A DNA stretch of 64,000 nt, from assembly GCA_905221605.1 (NCBI GenBank), contig CAJNDS010002070.1:643396-707395 (forward strand), given 5' to 3'. Source of the stretch: Symbiodinium natans (taxonomy: Eukaryota > Sar > Dinophyceae > Suessiales > Symbiodiniaceae). Within the stretch, counting starts at the first letter, position 1, and the number at the start of each line of letters is the position of its first letter. Shown here one piece after another: positions 1-12,043 of this stretch. The notes under the pieces were generated by a model. It saw only the letters and a program-made list of their open reading frames with translations. It was not told the DNA's origin and searched no databases. The position numbers and the translations under genes are program-made.

Positions 1-2
1 CC

Positions 3-185
3 TATAGAGCTTTGCCTAAAATGGTCTTTTTTGAAGAACTCCCTTCGGCCCCTGCTTTTCTGCTCATCTATGACCTTCACTTTGAAAGCTCATGCCTAGT
101 GATCTTTGAGGGGCGCATTGTGGTGATTCGCAACATGTTGGTAGCAGAAATCAGAATGCACGGGCATCATCCTATGGATGCTTGA
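3..185 (+). CDS. Possible partial exon, unknown protein
   Basis: An open frame enters from the left edge of the window and runs to a TGA at 183-185. It reads as a hydrophobic, Phe/Leu/Ile-rich segment (for example MVFFEELPSAPAFLLIYDLH from 21, then CLVIFEGRIVVIRNML). A GT donor-like site lies inside it (ATGTTG|GTAGCA, near 140), so the coding part may end before the stop. I do not recognise the protein. Support is only amino-acid character and position at the edge; chance remains likely. Confidence 0.25.
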   Translation, partial: YRALPKMVFFEELPSAPAFLLIYDLHFESSCLVIFEGRIVVIRNMLVAEIRMHGHHPMDA

Positions 186-663
186 AGGCAACCACCCCAA
201 ATCCACCCCCAAATCAAACTGCGCAGCGGGGGATGCTGCGAAGCCGCAGACTTTCTCCATCTCAAGCCTAAAGCATCTGGAGCCCCGACCCCCACTTTCC
301 AAAGCCTTCGATATGCCAACCAAACCACAGACCTTACCCGTCAGAGCTCGGGGATGTCTAGGCGTTTAAGGCGTGTAGGCTTGGCGGATAGGGTAACTCC
401 TATAGTCTCCTCATCAAGTTCGAGGCGTCCTTTTCGAAGAACCCAAGAGAATAGATATTGCGTTTATTGAGGATCTAAGGGGAGTAGAGACTTCGAATGA
501 GTTCACGATTAATGTTGCAAGCAACGTGGACATGGGTTCAGAAATAGACTTGGCGCGCAGAGCGTATCACACGTCAGCAGCAGTTCCATCCAGATAAAAA
601 CTTCATGGTAGGATTGAACAATGCTAGGGGGGTGGGTAGGTGTGTAGGTGTGTGAGTGGCGCA

Positions 664-697
664 CACACTTACTTACTGACTTACTTACTTACTTATA
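664..697. repeat. ACTT tetranucleotide microsatellite
   Basis: Roughly seven copies of CTTA/ACTT with one interruption (ACTG). A GT-rich stretch (GTGGGTAGGTGTGTAGGTGTG) lies just upstream. Confidence 0.8.
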
Positions 698-1777
698 TGT
701 GACATGGCGCATCGTCATGCTCCGGGATTAGCAATTGCGCTTGCGCGGCCGCTTCATGTTGTCTTAAAACATATAAGGCCGGTGCTGAGGGCAACACACA
801 TTGAGCACACTAGTATTGGGATTACAAACAGGAAGAAGATATAGAAACAACGAAATAGCAGCCATGGTGGCAAACATATCACGGTGTGAGCACGTATGTC
901 GGATGTTTCTAGTCCTTAAACTTTGCACACCCATCGAACGAGGGTCTGTCCAGGCCCAGGTACAAACCATCAAGTTCATGGTTTCCAGCTTAGATATTCG
1001 CTGGCATGTGGCCGTGCCCAAAGCTGCAACTCCATAGCTTGCCCACCCACAAACAAAGCTCCTAAAGCATGGCAAGGAGTGTCAAACCCCTCTAGCGTAC
1101 TGGCTCCAAAGCAAACCTTCTGGTCAGGACATGTTCACGGCTTCCGGCCGTGCAGTTACGGACAAGCTGCTCACTGACGATCGGACACAAAAATGTCAGG
1201 AGTCAAGGATTTCGGACCATTCAAAGTTCAGGGTTTGCAGGATGTGCATTCTGCAGAATGCCGGGCATGGACTACCAAGGTATAAGTTGACAGAGGTGGC
1301 CGGAGGGTCGTTCACTTTGGGCCGCTCACCCCTCTGCTTCGATGGCAGTGGGCATGGGTATGCACTGGTTGGCTTTGGACTTTCACAGTGGATCGAGCCG
1401 TGCAAAACTGCAGTCGTAAGCCCCTCAAACAGTTGGAATAGTTTCATGTCCGAACCAAATCCATGCAGGCTTTCCTGTAACTACTTTGTACCTAGGTCTC
1501 AACTCCAAACCCAAGCCGAGCAGCTCAGCCTCTAAATCCCAGCGCCTTTCGTTCGAGGAAGGGAGCCTGAAGAAGCTAAGACGGTTCCTGCAGGCGCGAT
1601 GATGTTCAGCTTCGGGAGCACAGCGTTATAAGGTTTGGGTTCCAGTAAAGGATGCAGCTTTAGCGTTTGCCTATCAGTTGTGTCTGTTTTCAGGGATCAT
1701 GCTCAGAGAGTTCGTTAAAGAAGGGATCCCTACTATAGACCCCCAATAGCAGCATTCCCTTACAGTAAGGAGCCAAA

Positions 1778-1801
1778 CCCCCCCCCCCCCCCCCCCCCCC
1801 C
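1778..1801. repeat. C homopolymer tract
   Basis: About 24 consecutive C. Similar long C or G tracts recur at 7506-7522, 10149-10163 (followed by about 19 A), 11648-11663, 23650-23664, 36000-36012 and 39033-39054. Confidence 0.9.
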
Positions 1802-1898
1802 AATTTCGGAAACCCCCACATATCAGCGCATGTAGGAGCCCGGTCACTAGGGACTCTTTGGTTCTTTCCATTTCAAGCCGTAGCACCGTACTACCCCC

Positions 1899-1949
1899 CA
1901 ACCCCAAACCCTGAACCCCAAGTCCAGGGTTTAGGGTTTAGGGTTGAGG
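1899..1949. repeat. Interstitial telomere-like motif, both orientations
   Basis: CCCCAAACCCTGAACCCC is followed closely by AGGGTTTAGGGTTTAGGGTT, so the TTTAGGG-type repeat appears in both orientations within 50 bases. Short AAACCCTAAACC-like pieces also occur near 13049, 29092, 59322 and 59888. This matches the plant/dinoflagellate telomere unit but the copies are too few and too degenerate for a true telomere. Confidence 0.6.
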
Positions 1950-4187
1950 CTCCAAGGGCAGTCAAGTTGCCCTCGATCCCAGTTCTGCTGCCTAGAAGAT
2001 AGGTGCTTACAGCGCAGTGAGGCAGGTCAGAACACCTACACAGAGAAGATCTTAGACCTTTGTCTTGAACGTCTTTCAGCCGAACCCATAAACTGCAATA
2101 TCCGGTGGGCAATGGACTTAGGAGGGAGGTGCCACTTTGGGGATTTTGGCTGCGGGGGAGATTATGCTTTGGAAGTAGTATTTGGGCATGTCAGTCTGAG
2201 GGTTTGGGCGTGCTGCTTCAGGGTCAGGACGGTTGGGAAGCTAGGAACCAATTCGCACACGAGTTCTGCTGTTGCTTACTGCAAGGCACAGGTCTGACAT
2301 GCGAGGAAACAGGAGCATGTTCAAGGCAAGTAGAGAGGCACAGCAGCAAACCCTATTGCATGGTAGCCGCGAGATAGGCTGATTGAAGGCGTGTGACGGT
2401 CAGGGCGAAAGAAGCTGAGCCTTTCGCCAGGCATCCACCTTCTACTTCTATCCACGCCTATCCGGCTCCATTACACATAGTTCTGCGGGTCTTGAGTTCA
2501 GGCTCGGGACGGGTAGCTCTTCTCTTGAACAGATAAGGCCATGCAAGGGACTTCTGCCATGCGGCTCTTTACTTCATGGCCCCCTGAAGCACGCCGTGTT
2601 AGGCTTTAGGAATTGGCTACGATATAAGCCCTGAAGCCCATCATGCGCAGCACCGTCATCCAAGCCAGATGAGGTCAACAAAACATCGCCCCTACTGGTT
2701 TCAGGTTTGGGTTTTCGGCTCCTGCGAAGTTGATGGGGTGCTCCGAGAGACCTGGTTTTGGGCTATGCACATGAGGGTTGCGAGAACGTGGTCATGTGAC
2801 AAAGGGCTGTGGTGGAGACCCAAGACCTTAGCCACTATGCCCCGTCTTTCGGTCTTGAACTTTGTGGCGTCTTTTTTTGAGACCAAGGGGGCTGCACGTC
2901 TCAGCCCATGCAAACCCAAGTACCGTCACCGATCAATGTTATCATTGCAAGACCTGAATGTCTGGCCAACCACCATAGTACCCCGAATTCTTTCACAGGC
3001 TTCAAGCAAGTCGTAGGGAAGCTAGCTACAAACATCTAAATCCTGCATGAGGATGGTTTGAAAACTTGAGTGTTCACTGCCGAGTTCTGCAACTCAGTTG
3101 CTGTGAACCCCCAAGATCCGTCAAGCGTCCCTTAAAAATGCAAAAGGCAGCGGATACCACCTGCTAGCTCTACTGGAAGACGGCGGGCTGCCAAGCGCCA
3201 TTGGTTTTGTTTCCAGCAGAGACTGGTTTTTCTTGTTTCCTTTTTTTGCAGTGTTTGAGTTGAGGTCGGTAGACATTGTTGGACACTGTTCCATTCGAGC
3301 CTTTCTTGTAAGCATGGGGTGGCCGACTAGCTTGCAGCTTGTGATAAGTCCATTTGCTACGTTTGCCCACAATTTCCTTCTTCCTCCGGCCCACGCGTCT
3401 CTGCCCGACATCCACTCTACTACTACTATTTCGTGTGATTTCCTTGTCCGACCTTGACAGCTGTAATTGCAACTACAACGTGGGCAGCAAAACTAACAAG
3501 TTAGCATCGTGAAAGAACTGTTTGGCCAATCAGAGTGCCGAACAAGACAAATGAACAGAATAGCAATTGGATCAGAGTGAACCAGGAGGAGACGCCGATT
3601 GAGTTACTTCAGCCGGGTTTGAGCAGATGAATGCGATGACCTTTTAGTCATGGGCCATGCCATGTGCTCGGACAGATGAGCCCGCGTTGTAGTGAGACAC
3701 ATTTGGGGTGGCAAATCCGAATAGTCAACGGGGCCTTCCTTTGTGTTCTGGTCCTTTTGAACAGCCTGGGCTTCCCCCGAGCGGCCCCGTGGGTGCCTGG
3801 CCCCTTATACCCTTCGAGGCTAACTTTGAAACCGCTCAAAGAACAGAACTGCAGGCATAGCTTCACCGCTCCTGGCCCAAGTTGTCGACGGCCTGCGCAA
3901 TGCTCTTCCCGGCTTGCGCCCTCCTGGCTCGAAGGTTAAGGGATGTTCGGGGTTTGGGTTTCGGATGCTCTTGTGCCGTTCAATTTTCGTGCGGCCGCAA
4001 CCGTGGATTGAAGTCTGGTGCCTCAAGCGTACAAGTACGCCTGGCTTTCAGGGCTCAAGAGTGATGGGTTCAGAGTTGCGGGTGTTGCTAGGGGTACAGT
4101 TTTGTACCTGGCTGTGAGGTGAGGGTATTCAATGTTTAAGTTGAGGTGCTTGAAGCTTGTTGCTTTGTCGGAATCCGAGTTTCTGCT

Positions 4188-4277
4188 TCATGGCGCCCTA
4201 AAGGCTTGGAGCCTCTTCTGGTGCGATTCATAGTTTCGCAGGGCTTCGACCAGGTCCAAGGTCTTGGCACAACGCAT
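4188..4277 (-). CDS. Possible terminal exon, helical C-terminus
   Basis: On the minus strand the frame MRCAKTLDLVEALRNYESHQ followed by a basic tail ends at TGA (4188-4190). It is preceded by a pyrimidine-rich AG acceptor-like site (TTTTTAAAG) at 4278. The composition is that of an amphipathic helix. A longer frame open to 4634 contains it, but the upstream part is less protein-like. No family recognised. Confidence 0.3.
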   Translation of the reverse strand: MRCAKTLDLVEALRNYESHQKRLQAFRAP

Positions 4278-5123
4278 CTTTAAAAATGGCGAGCTTGGAA
4301 TTTCGTCGTGTTTAGGATGAATGCCAACCGAGAGAGGGTGTGCGGTACAACTGCTCTGTGCGAGCACCCAGCTGCTCAGCATACTGCACTGCATACCCAC
4401 ACACTCCCATAGATCCAAGAGCGCAACCATCCACTGAACAGCATCTGTGGCAGTTGGTCCGCATCCGCTGACTGGGATCAAGGTGCGAGCCTTAATGCCC
4501 CGTATCCTTACCCGATCAGGAGACGATTCTTTACGAGAGTGGAAGCTGTGGATCCCCGCGTTTAAAAAGGATAAACCAACTTGTGGTGTGTGTTTCGTGT
4601 CTTTGGGCTTTCTAAGAAACGTGAAGTAATGCATCGAAGAATATGCTTCTGGAGGTCAAAGGGCTCATGTTTAAACCTATCCCGTCGAGACCCACAAGCC
4701 CATAAACGATTATGTTGAGTTATGTGGATGCTGGGAATGTGAAAAGTCCATGGGAAACGAGCTTCAGCATGCATGTTTCCTTTGCTCAGGTCTTTCCAAA
4801 GCACAGAAACAGCAACCCGGGATTTACATTTGCCATAGGTGGCAAGCCTATAAAACTAAAGTATATAATCCCCCTCTACGCGTGGAACTGCAATTGTCCA
4901 TAGCAAAATTCATTGCGCAGCACATCTGCTTTGAGGGACTGTGCCTTTTGCTAAGCTCTGGTGCCCCTGTTTAAGCAACGAAGAACCATCCTCTTGCGAA
5001 CAACGAATGTGCCCCCAACAAGAAGGCCTGGAAAGACACTGGACCCCTTGGAAGGACACATGGTCACACACAGTCCGATTTCGAGTAACATCATCCCATC
5101 CCAGTGCTTTGATGAAGGCAACT

Positions 5124-5149
5124 TGATGATGATGATGATGATGATGATG
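5124..5149. repeat. GAT/ATG trinucleotide microsatellite
   Basis: About nine perfect copies of ATG/TGA. It produces an artificial poly-Met run on one strand and poly-His on the other. Confidence 0.85.
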
Positions 5150-5440
5150 GTGATAACAGTGATAACGTTTTATCAGTATCAAAATGGAACAGCATCTTAC
5201 TTACCATAGAGGATGGGATTTGGGTTCATACAGGTTACATATGGTTTTGAAAGGTCATGTTCTTGTCTTAAGACAGTTGTGTGTTGTGATTGCTGTTGGT
5301 CCCATTCCCCGGCACTGGAAGGAAAGCTTGTTAGGATAATCCGAAGGTTGGTGAGACAAGCGCTCGGACTTCCGAAATCAAAGATGATATTCTCTCCCAA
5401 GCCAACAAGCACTACATACAGTTTGACCACGGTGGAGTGA

Positions 5441-5644
5441 TTGAAGGGGATATGTGTTATGTTCAATGTTCAAAAGGTGCATGATGATGACTTCCCGTGT
5501 GCGCCGCCCCGACATTATGTAAAGCTTCCTACACATGTTGAACACACTGTTGGGAGGCTTTTGGTGCAAAGCGAGTCATCCACATTGAAGCTAACTATTG
5601 GCAGGCTTTCGGGAGGTGTCGCTGATGTTGCAAGACTGAAGTAG
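5441..5644 (+). CDS. Possible coding fragment, unknown
   Basis: A 67-codon frame containing HDDDFPCAPPRHYVKLPTHV and ending in GVADVARLK plus a stop. The same frame is open immediately upstream (5213-5440) and is interrupted by a single TGA between the two. The pair could be two exons of one gene, a decayed gene, or chance. No motif identifies it. Confidence 0.22.
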   Translation: MKGICVMFNVQKVHDDDFPCAPPRHYVKLPTHVEHTVGRLLVQSESSTLKLTIGRLSGGVADVARLK

Positions 5645-5803
5645 TCCATGGCGCTCCGCCATCCGCTACACAGTATCAGATACCAACTTCCAATGTGCGC
5701 ATGCTACGTCAAGGTGAGGGTGATTGTCCAAAGCTACAGCTGAGCTTTGCCGCCCTACACCTCCGAAACCCCAAAAAGCCTTTGAAGCCAAAAGTTGCTG
5801 AAG

Positions 5804-5917
5804 CCTGGGACGATCGCGAAAACCTGTCTGGCAGCAGCTCTTGGCACTGGAAACGTGAGCCCCAAGTCTTCAATCAATGCGGTGCATCAACCCTGCGTTG
5901 CCATCCCACTTCTCGAG
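5804..5917 (+). CDS. Possible internal exon
   Basis: Starts after an AG (CTGAAG|CCTGGG) in phase 0 and ends before a GC donor (CTCGAG|GCGACA) in phase 0, encoding a segment with TIAKTCLAAALGTGNV. It lies just upstream of another candidate exon on the same strand (about 6009-6130), though the phases do not join directly. Confidence 0.22.
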
Positions 5918-6008
5918 GCGACAAGACGGCGATCCCCAAGCTTGCACCTTCCAAGCCTTCTAAGCCCTCCGAAACACCCTTGAGTCCGAGCACGCTTGAA
6001 CTTTGAAG

Positions 6009-6130
6009 CTGCAGAAGCTGCCCCGGAGGCCTGGAAAGCAGACAACTCAGCACTTCCACGTGCAGAGGTGAGGGACCTGGCGAGCATCTTGGAGCTACGG
6101 AAGCTTTGGACACTGGCTAAGAGGATCTAA
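6009..6130 (+). CDS. Possible terminal exon, helical
   Basis: The frame reads AAEAAPEAWKADNSALPRAE, then VRDLASILELRKLWTLAKRI and a TAA stop. The strongly amphipathic, Leu/Arg/Glu-rich end looks like real protein rather than noise. Upstream AG sites exist but the exact start is not resolved. Function unknown. Confidence 0.3.
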
Positions 6131-9100
6131 CCCTAAAGCTATGAAGGCCTCGTTCGGCCCACTCGAGCATCAGGCACCTGAGTCCTGAAGCCCCGACAAC
6201 GTCCCAAGGGGGCAGCTTCTCTAACCGGAAAACAGGGCCCCCAAAACGTCATGGAAGAAGGATGGCTCTGCCCTCACCTGTTGGCCTCACAAAAAAAAAG
6301 CCCAGCAAACACTTTAGGAGGCAAGAGCATCTGCTCCATGAGCTTCAAGCCCTGTAGCCTTGACCCGAACTGCCAGCTCTCCTACGCAGATTCCTTGCGA
6401 CTCTGAGGCCCAGCGACCTGAACTGGCAGAGGGCGGGCACCATGCGGCAGCAGCACGCCTGGCTGCGAGAGGAAGGGGGGGAGAGATATCTAAAAAGCGG
6501 TCCGCAGCTGTGCTCAAAAAGTATCCTTGGGGAGGTTTGTCCCCACCGCCACTTTGTAAAGTCTGAATGCGTGTGAAATACGGCCATCGCCAACCACGCC
6601 GCCACCACTACCACCACCACCACCACCGCCACCCACAAACACCACGCAAAAGGGTTCTGATCACCGTAGATCTCGGGACACCTTGCCCACGCGTTCAGAT
6701 TGGATATTCCCGCCTGGTGGGATGTTTTCTGGTGCACTACCTGGAATCCCACCCTCGAACCGAAGAACTCCCTGTGAGCATTCGAAAAGCCAAACCCCGT
6801 GATCGGCCTGTGAACACCTGAGCTCAGCAACTGTAGGTCAGTGTCCTTCTTTGGGTTGTCGCATCCTCGGCACTGCCTTTGCCTCAGTGAGGTTTCCTTT
6901 AGCTGGTGGTATCCCTCATAGGCAGGTTTCTTGCATGCAGGAGGTGATGGAGGAGAGGGCGCCGGGAAGGTGATGGGGTGAGGGTCAAGCTTCTTTTTCT
7001 ACAACTAAACCTTCAAGTCCTCAAACAGCAGTCTGGATCTGAGCCCTCGACCCTGCATTCCTGCCACAGGGAAGAAAAGAGGAATGAACAGTTATGACAG
7101 TCGGGAGTCGGGATTGCAGTGGCGGAAAGCGCGGAGAGAATTGTGGCGACTGGCCTGCGTAGCTGACGCACCGTTGCTCGACACAAGCCTTTAAGAACAC
7201 AGGCCCCAAGTGGGAGGGGAAGACTCCCAAGTGGTCGAAGGACTTTATGAAGGTTAAAGTAGAATCGGCAAGCATGCAGTTAGATCGTCTCACAGTGTGA
7301 ACATGGTTGTGTAGTTGTTGTCTTTGTGAAAATGATTATGGAAGGCGCTACGGCGTTTGCCTTCCGCAGCACATTTTGCCCACACTCGTCCCACTCTGCC
7401 CCATGCCACCCCCATCCCGGGCGACCTGAAATAGTCTCATGTCAGGAATGGCTCTACCGCAGATGCGTTGCGCTTATACCCACGAGGCGCAAGCTTAGCG
7501 GGAGAGGGGGGGGGGGGGGGGGTCCAAGTGCTATGTGGGCTTCCAAGAGCCTACTCCCCACCAAGTACGTTGATACAAGCTCAATGCTTGTGCACTGCGA
7601 TAAAAGCTAGAAGCCGCTCCGGCTTCTCCGGTCTACTTTTTGGGACCTTGGTTCCCTACATTGTAAATTTAGGCTCATCTTCCGCACATATTTCAGCATG
7701 TGCTTTGAGATTCCTTTACAAAGCTCCCAACCCTCCATTTCAAAGTGCAAATCAATTGAGGTGGCCGGAGTTCCAGATTTATTGTGGCTCAACGAAGGTG
7801 ATGACCTTTGCCGATGCATTCCATTGTTAATCTTCCAATTTGTACGACTCAGAGTCCAAAAAGCCCAAAATGCCATCCTCAGCCGCCCGCCTATCCTTCC
7901 ATCAACCTCAATCATATGTTTTATCGTAGCCTGCGTAAGGGTGGTTCACGGGGCTACAGGTTCAGGACCTAGAGGATCAAGGATGTGTGAGCTTTGGTTT
8001 CGGGTTTTGTTGAAACCTGAGCCCTGAACTCACGCATCGGGAGCGCTTTGCCGACAGATGCGTCTGACACACGTAGCATGCTGCATGCCACTTATATGCC
8101 AAGACCCGGTGACCCCAAACCACATCCGAGAGCTGCATATGGGGCTTCCTATTTAAAGCGTACCCAACTCCTAAGAGGGACCTTGAAGGTGCAAACAGCA
8201 CGGAGGCGAGCGACCCCATCGCACGAATTGCGCGTGCATCTCAGAATCCGGAGACCTGCGGTGCACAAGATGTTGAGATTCAAGGCTTCGCACTTTGGGA
8301 AAGGGTTTAAAGACACAGGGTCTCTGTCCCTCGGCAGGTTGAGTTTTGAAGCGACTAACCATGACGCCCTTTCAGGATCCTTGTAGACCTCTGACCGAAG
8401 CCGCGTGCTTTTGACTCTTCGGGCCCTTCTTTTCCAAGTTTAGGTGAGTCAGGGAGATCTAGACGTTTCCTGCAACTTGGCAATCGCGCGCAACTTGGCA
8501 ATCGCGCGCAACTGGTTGCAGCGCCTTGAGCCTAAGGTATGCAGCCAACCGCGCTGTGATTTGGGGTCAAGACTTGGAGGCCGTCTGCGATCATTCAGTG
8601 TCCTCAAGCTTAGAGGCTCTTAAAGAGCGATCTACCGCCCGAAAAGTGTTTTAGGTCTGCGAGTTTAGGCTGGCGGCCTGCGGTCTCTGTTTGCCAGCGT
8701 TCTTGGCTGCCTCCGAATGAGGGCTTGGGTGTAGCCGAAAAGGACGGCAAGAGATGGGTTTCGTTCTCCAGAAGTCCGGTAGATAAAAGGACATGAATGC
8801 AGTGTCCTCCTGAACCTGACCCAGAAGAATCCAGCTCTCGGCTCCATGCAGCATGAAGGGCAACCACAGAGCAACCTTTGCAACCATTTGGTAAAATACG
8901 CTAAGTACTCTTGCAGTCCAGTTTCATCAAGACAAGAATTTGAGAAGGGCAGGGTGATAGGGTGCTTGTGAACCAAGACCACGGACCCTTGAAGGCGAGC
9001 TGGGTCGGTCCCTCCTGGAAATCCGGCTTTCTGCAGCGAGGCGGGTTTAGTTTGCGGCCGGGTGCTTCTTGGCAGCAATGTCGCCACCCAACTCCTTGCG

Positions 9101-9197
9101 ATCCAGAGGTTGTAAAGGGCCGCAAAGTATCGATCCTATCATCGCCAGACTTAAGAAGCATGATCAGCATCTTCTAGTCTAGCGATCGCTCGTGCAG
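6131..9197. other. Non-coding stretch
   Basis: No supportable gene. It holds a CCA/CCG trinucleotide run (about 6597-6645), a G tract (7506-7522) and a duplicated 18-base element near 8472-8511. Long overlapping frames on both strands lack independent support. Confidence 0.45.
8472..8511. repeat. Tandem duplication of a GC-palindrome unit
   Basis: Two adjacent copies of GCAACTTGGCAATCGCGC separated by only one or two bases, followed by a partial third start (GCAACTGG). Confidence 0.75.
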
Positions 9198-9363
9198 GGG
9201 CATCTTTCGTGTCTATCTTGACATGGACAGCCTCAAGTTTGTCCAACACCGTCGGAGCCAGAACTTTGCAACCCCATACGCCATACCCAGTCCTCCTGTA
9301 GATCCACTCATATCCACGAAACAGGCAGAATCAACAGCATTAGCAGCCGCGCTTCCTCGTTGA
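9198..9363 (+). CDS. Possible terminal exon
   Basis: After an AG (GTGCAG) the frame reads RVYLDMDSLKFVQHRRSQNF, then a Pro/Ser/Ala-rich end and a TGA stop at 9361-9363. Alternative frames here hit stops early. No family recognised; residue character is the only support. Confidence 0.28.
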
Positions 9364-10335
9364 GCCAATCGCAATCCTGTGTCCACTGAAGTTGTCTTCT
9401 CCTCCTTCTCCATTCAAAGATTCGTGCCAACAGTCCAGACTCGCCCCAACTCACAAGCCAATCCGGCACATCAAACCTTGACCACCATCCCCAGCCTACA
9501 TCCCGCACGCTCAGTTGCAGATGTCTCCCATGATTGAAGCCTTTCTGTGCACTCTGCTTCGCCTCCTTCTCGCCCCAAGTGCTTGCACACTGGGTTTCGC
9601 CTGCTTGTCAATGGGCTTTACTCACAAATCTGCCAAAAAAAACTCAAATACAAAAACGCATGCTACTCATGAAGCCCTCGAAGCCACAACTCACAAGTGA
9701 GTGTAAGCCAACTTTCTTGAGATTCAACAAGCCAAACGCAAACCGGTTGTGCCAGGAATCCACCTACTGCTGACCTTCGGCTGGAGCCCCAGGGTGATTG
9801 CCACTGAAGCTAAGACCTCCCATCACAAAGCCTTGAGCCAAAATTGAGCAACAGTTTCTTGAACATCCGAATCCGCATTTTGGTTCGGGGCCTGGTGAAC
9901 AGTCCCTTTGAACACCCGGCTTCAAAGCCACTCTCCCAGGGTCCAGCTAACCAAGTGGGTCGCAGCATCCTTCGAAGACTTTTAAGACATGTTCAGTGCT
10001 AGGCTAAACGGCGCGTTCTCGACTGAACTCTTCTACCTTCTAAGCCGCGAGGCTGGTCTTCAGAAGCCTCAGAAGCCTGCGAAGCAGGGTAGCCGCGCGA
10101 CAGGCCTCGTCGGTGTTCAAAAGAACATGTACGTCTATGAAGTCAACCCTCCCCCCCCCCCCCAAAAAAAAAAAAAAAAAAACTTCGCCCATGGACCGAC
10201 CTTACAAGACACAGCAAAGACCGGCTAAAATACATTTGCCTGGTTAGTAACATAGGCACTAAGAACGTGTGCTTACGCTATGCCGTTCGGCAGAAAAAGG
10301 GATACATTGGAACGTTGAAGCTCAACATCGGCCCG

Positions 10336-10359
10336 GGATCCAAGCTAAATCTTGGATCC
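10336..10359. repeat. Perfect 9-bp inverted repeat
   Basis: GGATCCAAG, a six-base loop, then CTTGGATCC. GGCCCGGG-like sequence lies on both sides (10330 and 10391). No gene end is nearby to make it a terminator. Confidence 0.7.
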
Positions 10360-11944
10360 GGCTCGCCAGCTTGTCAGTACCAGCCCCTTGGCCCGGGAGT
10401 TCTGTGCCTTGAGTTTGTTGCGCTTCTTTCTCAATGCCAGGGCAAGTGAATGAGACCATACTTGAATAACTGAACTTGTGTACATTTTCACGCTGGAGGT
10501 GCTGGCGTGCACACTTCAGCTCCTACGACCCTCCATCGGTTGGCTCGCGTCCTGGAGCCCAAACGAACTTAAGATGTTTCTGGACAGGCTTCCATAACTT
10601 CTCTCAAAAAGAACCTCTGGACTGTGATTGCGAATGGTTCTAGGTTTGATGGCCCTGCAAATCAAAGGGCCGTCGAGGTTGTATAAAAAACGTGCTGAGC
10701 AGACGCAGCAGCCTAGATCGCAAATTCCACGTACAGCCGAGCCCAACAGATAGCACGTTTCATTCACGGAGCTTCTCGACTGAGATCTTTATCCCCAGGC
10801 ACTCTCTTTTTCTAAAAGGGTGGCGACGGTGCAGGATTTGGATTGTTTGGGAGTTCTACCGGTTTGTTTGTGAGCTCATGTTGCATCTCCATCCATGCAT
10901 TCAGAATGCCTGCCAGACATGTTATAGATTTCACATCAGGGTTCGCGTGAAGTCTGGGTCCGCGTGAAGTCTGGGAATTTAGGTGATCCATGGTGTATTG
11001 GACTTTCGGCAGGAAACAGTGATAGAAAGGATCCTTCTTTGAAGCTCCAATGCACGTTAACTTGTCCAGGACTATCTTCTCCAGAGGGCTTTTCAAAAGG
11101 CTCAAAAGCAGATGGCTCGCAGGAAATTGGTGGTCGACGGCATTTCGCCATCTGAAGAAGCACTTCACAATGCTATCGCCAATGTTTCCTAAACGTGTGC
11201 TCTTCTTGCCTCTCGTCTTCTCTGAGAAAAGTCTTCACCTCAAGGAACTTCAGGGGCAGCAGCGGGCTTGGAGGAGGCACTTGCCGTTGACGACAGTTGC
11301 ACAACTACAGCTACGGCAAGCTCTGCACGCTAGGAAACTATGCGCTTGTAGACGACACAGCTGCAGCGCATCAAACAAAGCCCTTCAAGCAACAACACTG
11401 CGATGCCTCGCAGCACCACACAGATCGACTCACATGTCAGAGCAATCCTGTGCACTCTGCCTTCCTACAGGCACAGAACCGGATGCTTTGCTGCGAGAAC
11501 GTGGGAAGTCCTTGCACAAGGCCCACGAGCAAGCACAATCTGAGAAGGAACCCCAATCTACTCGCATGTTCTGCAGCTGCTGTAGAGATGACAACCCCTA
11601 TGATCCTGCCACGAACATACGCAAGTCTGGGCAATGGCTTTCCTTCTGCCCCCCCCCCCCCCCTCCCCCCAATTGAGACATGCCTGTATCAAGTTCTAGG
11701 GCACTTTCCACACAGCCAAAGTTGTGTTCCAATACGAAATTATTCCAACAGCTTCTTGAAATGGTGGCTTCATCTCAAATCTTGCTTGCCAGAGCAGCTT
11801 TCGTCATGGAATAACCCGAAGCAAAGGCTTTGTTATTGAAATGCCGAAATTCCTGGAGCTTATTGAAACCTGTGGTTGCCTACTGAACCTTTTCAAGAAC
11901 CCACAATTGCGCCCGTTCACATTTGTTCTCGCTGAAACGAGATG

Positions 11945-11986
11945 CTATGTATATATATATATGTATTTATTTATTTATACCTATAC
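11945..11986. repeat. TA/TTTA-rich microsatellite
   Basis: An AT-only tract (TATATATATATGTATTTATTTATTTATAC) in otherwise about 50% GC sequence. Confidence 0.8.
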
Positions 11987-12043
11987 ATGCACCGTACTCA
12001 TCTGAGAGTCTTGCTGAGGTCCGTGAAGCCGTGAAGCGCCACA

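Larger units (their letters stand above)
186..4187. other. Non-coding stretch with simple repeats
   Basis: No exon can be supported here. The stretch holds an ACTT-type microsatellite, a long C tract and a telomere-like block (listed separately). Several open frames of 70-130 codons occur on both strands and overlap each other without splice or domain support. Confidence 0.5.
9364..12043. other. Non-coding stretch
   Basis: Contains C/A homopolymers at 10149-10182, a perfect inverted repeat at 10336-10359, a C tract at 11648-11663 and a TA/TTTA-rich microsatellite near 11945-11985. A 208-codon plus-strand frame (11050-11676) runs into the C tract and has no supporting motif. Confidence 0.45.
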
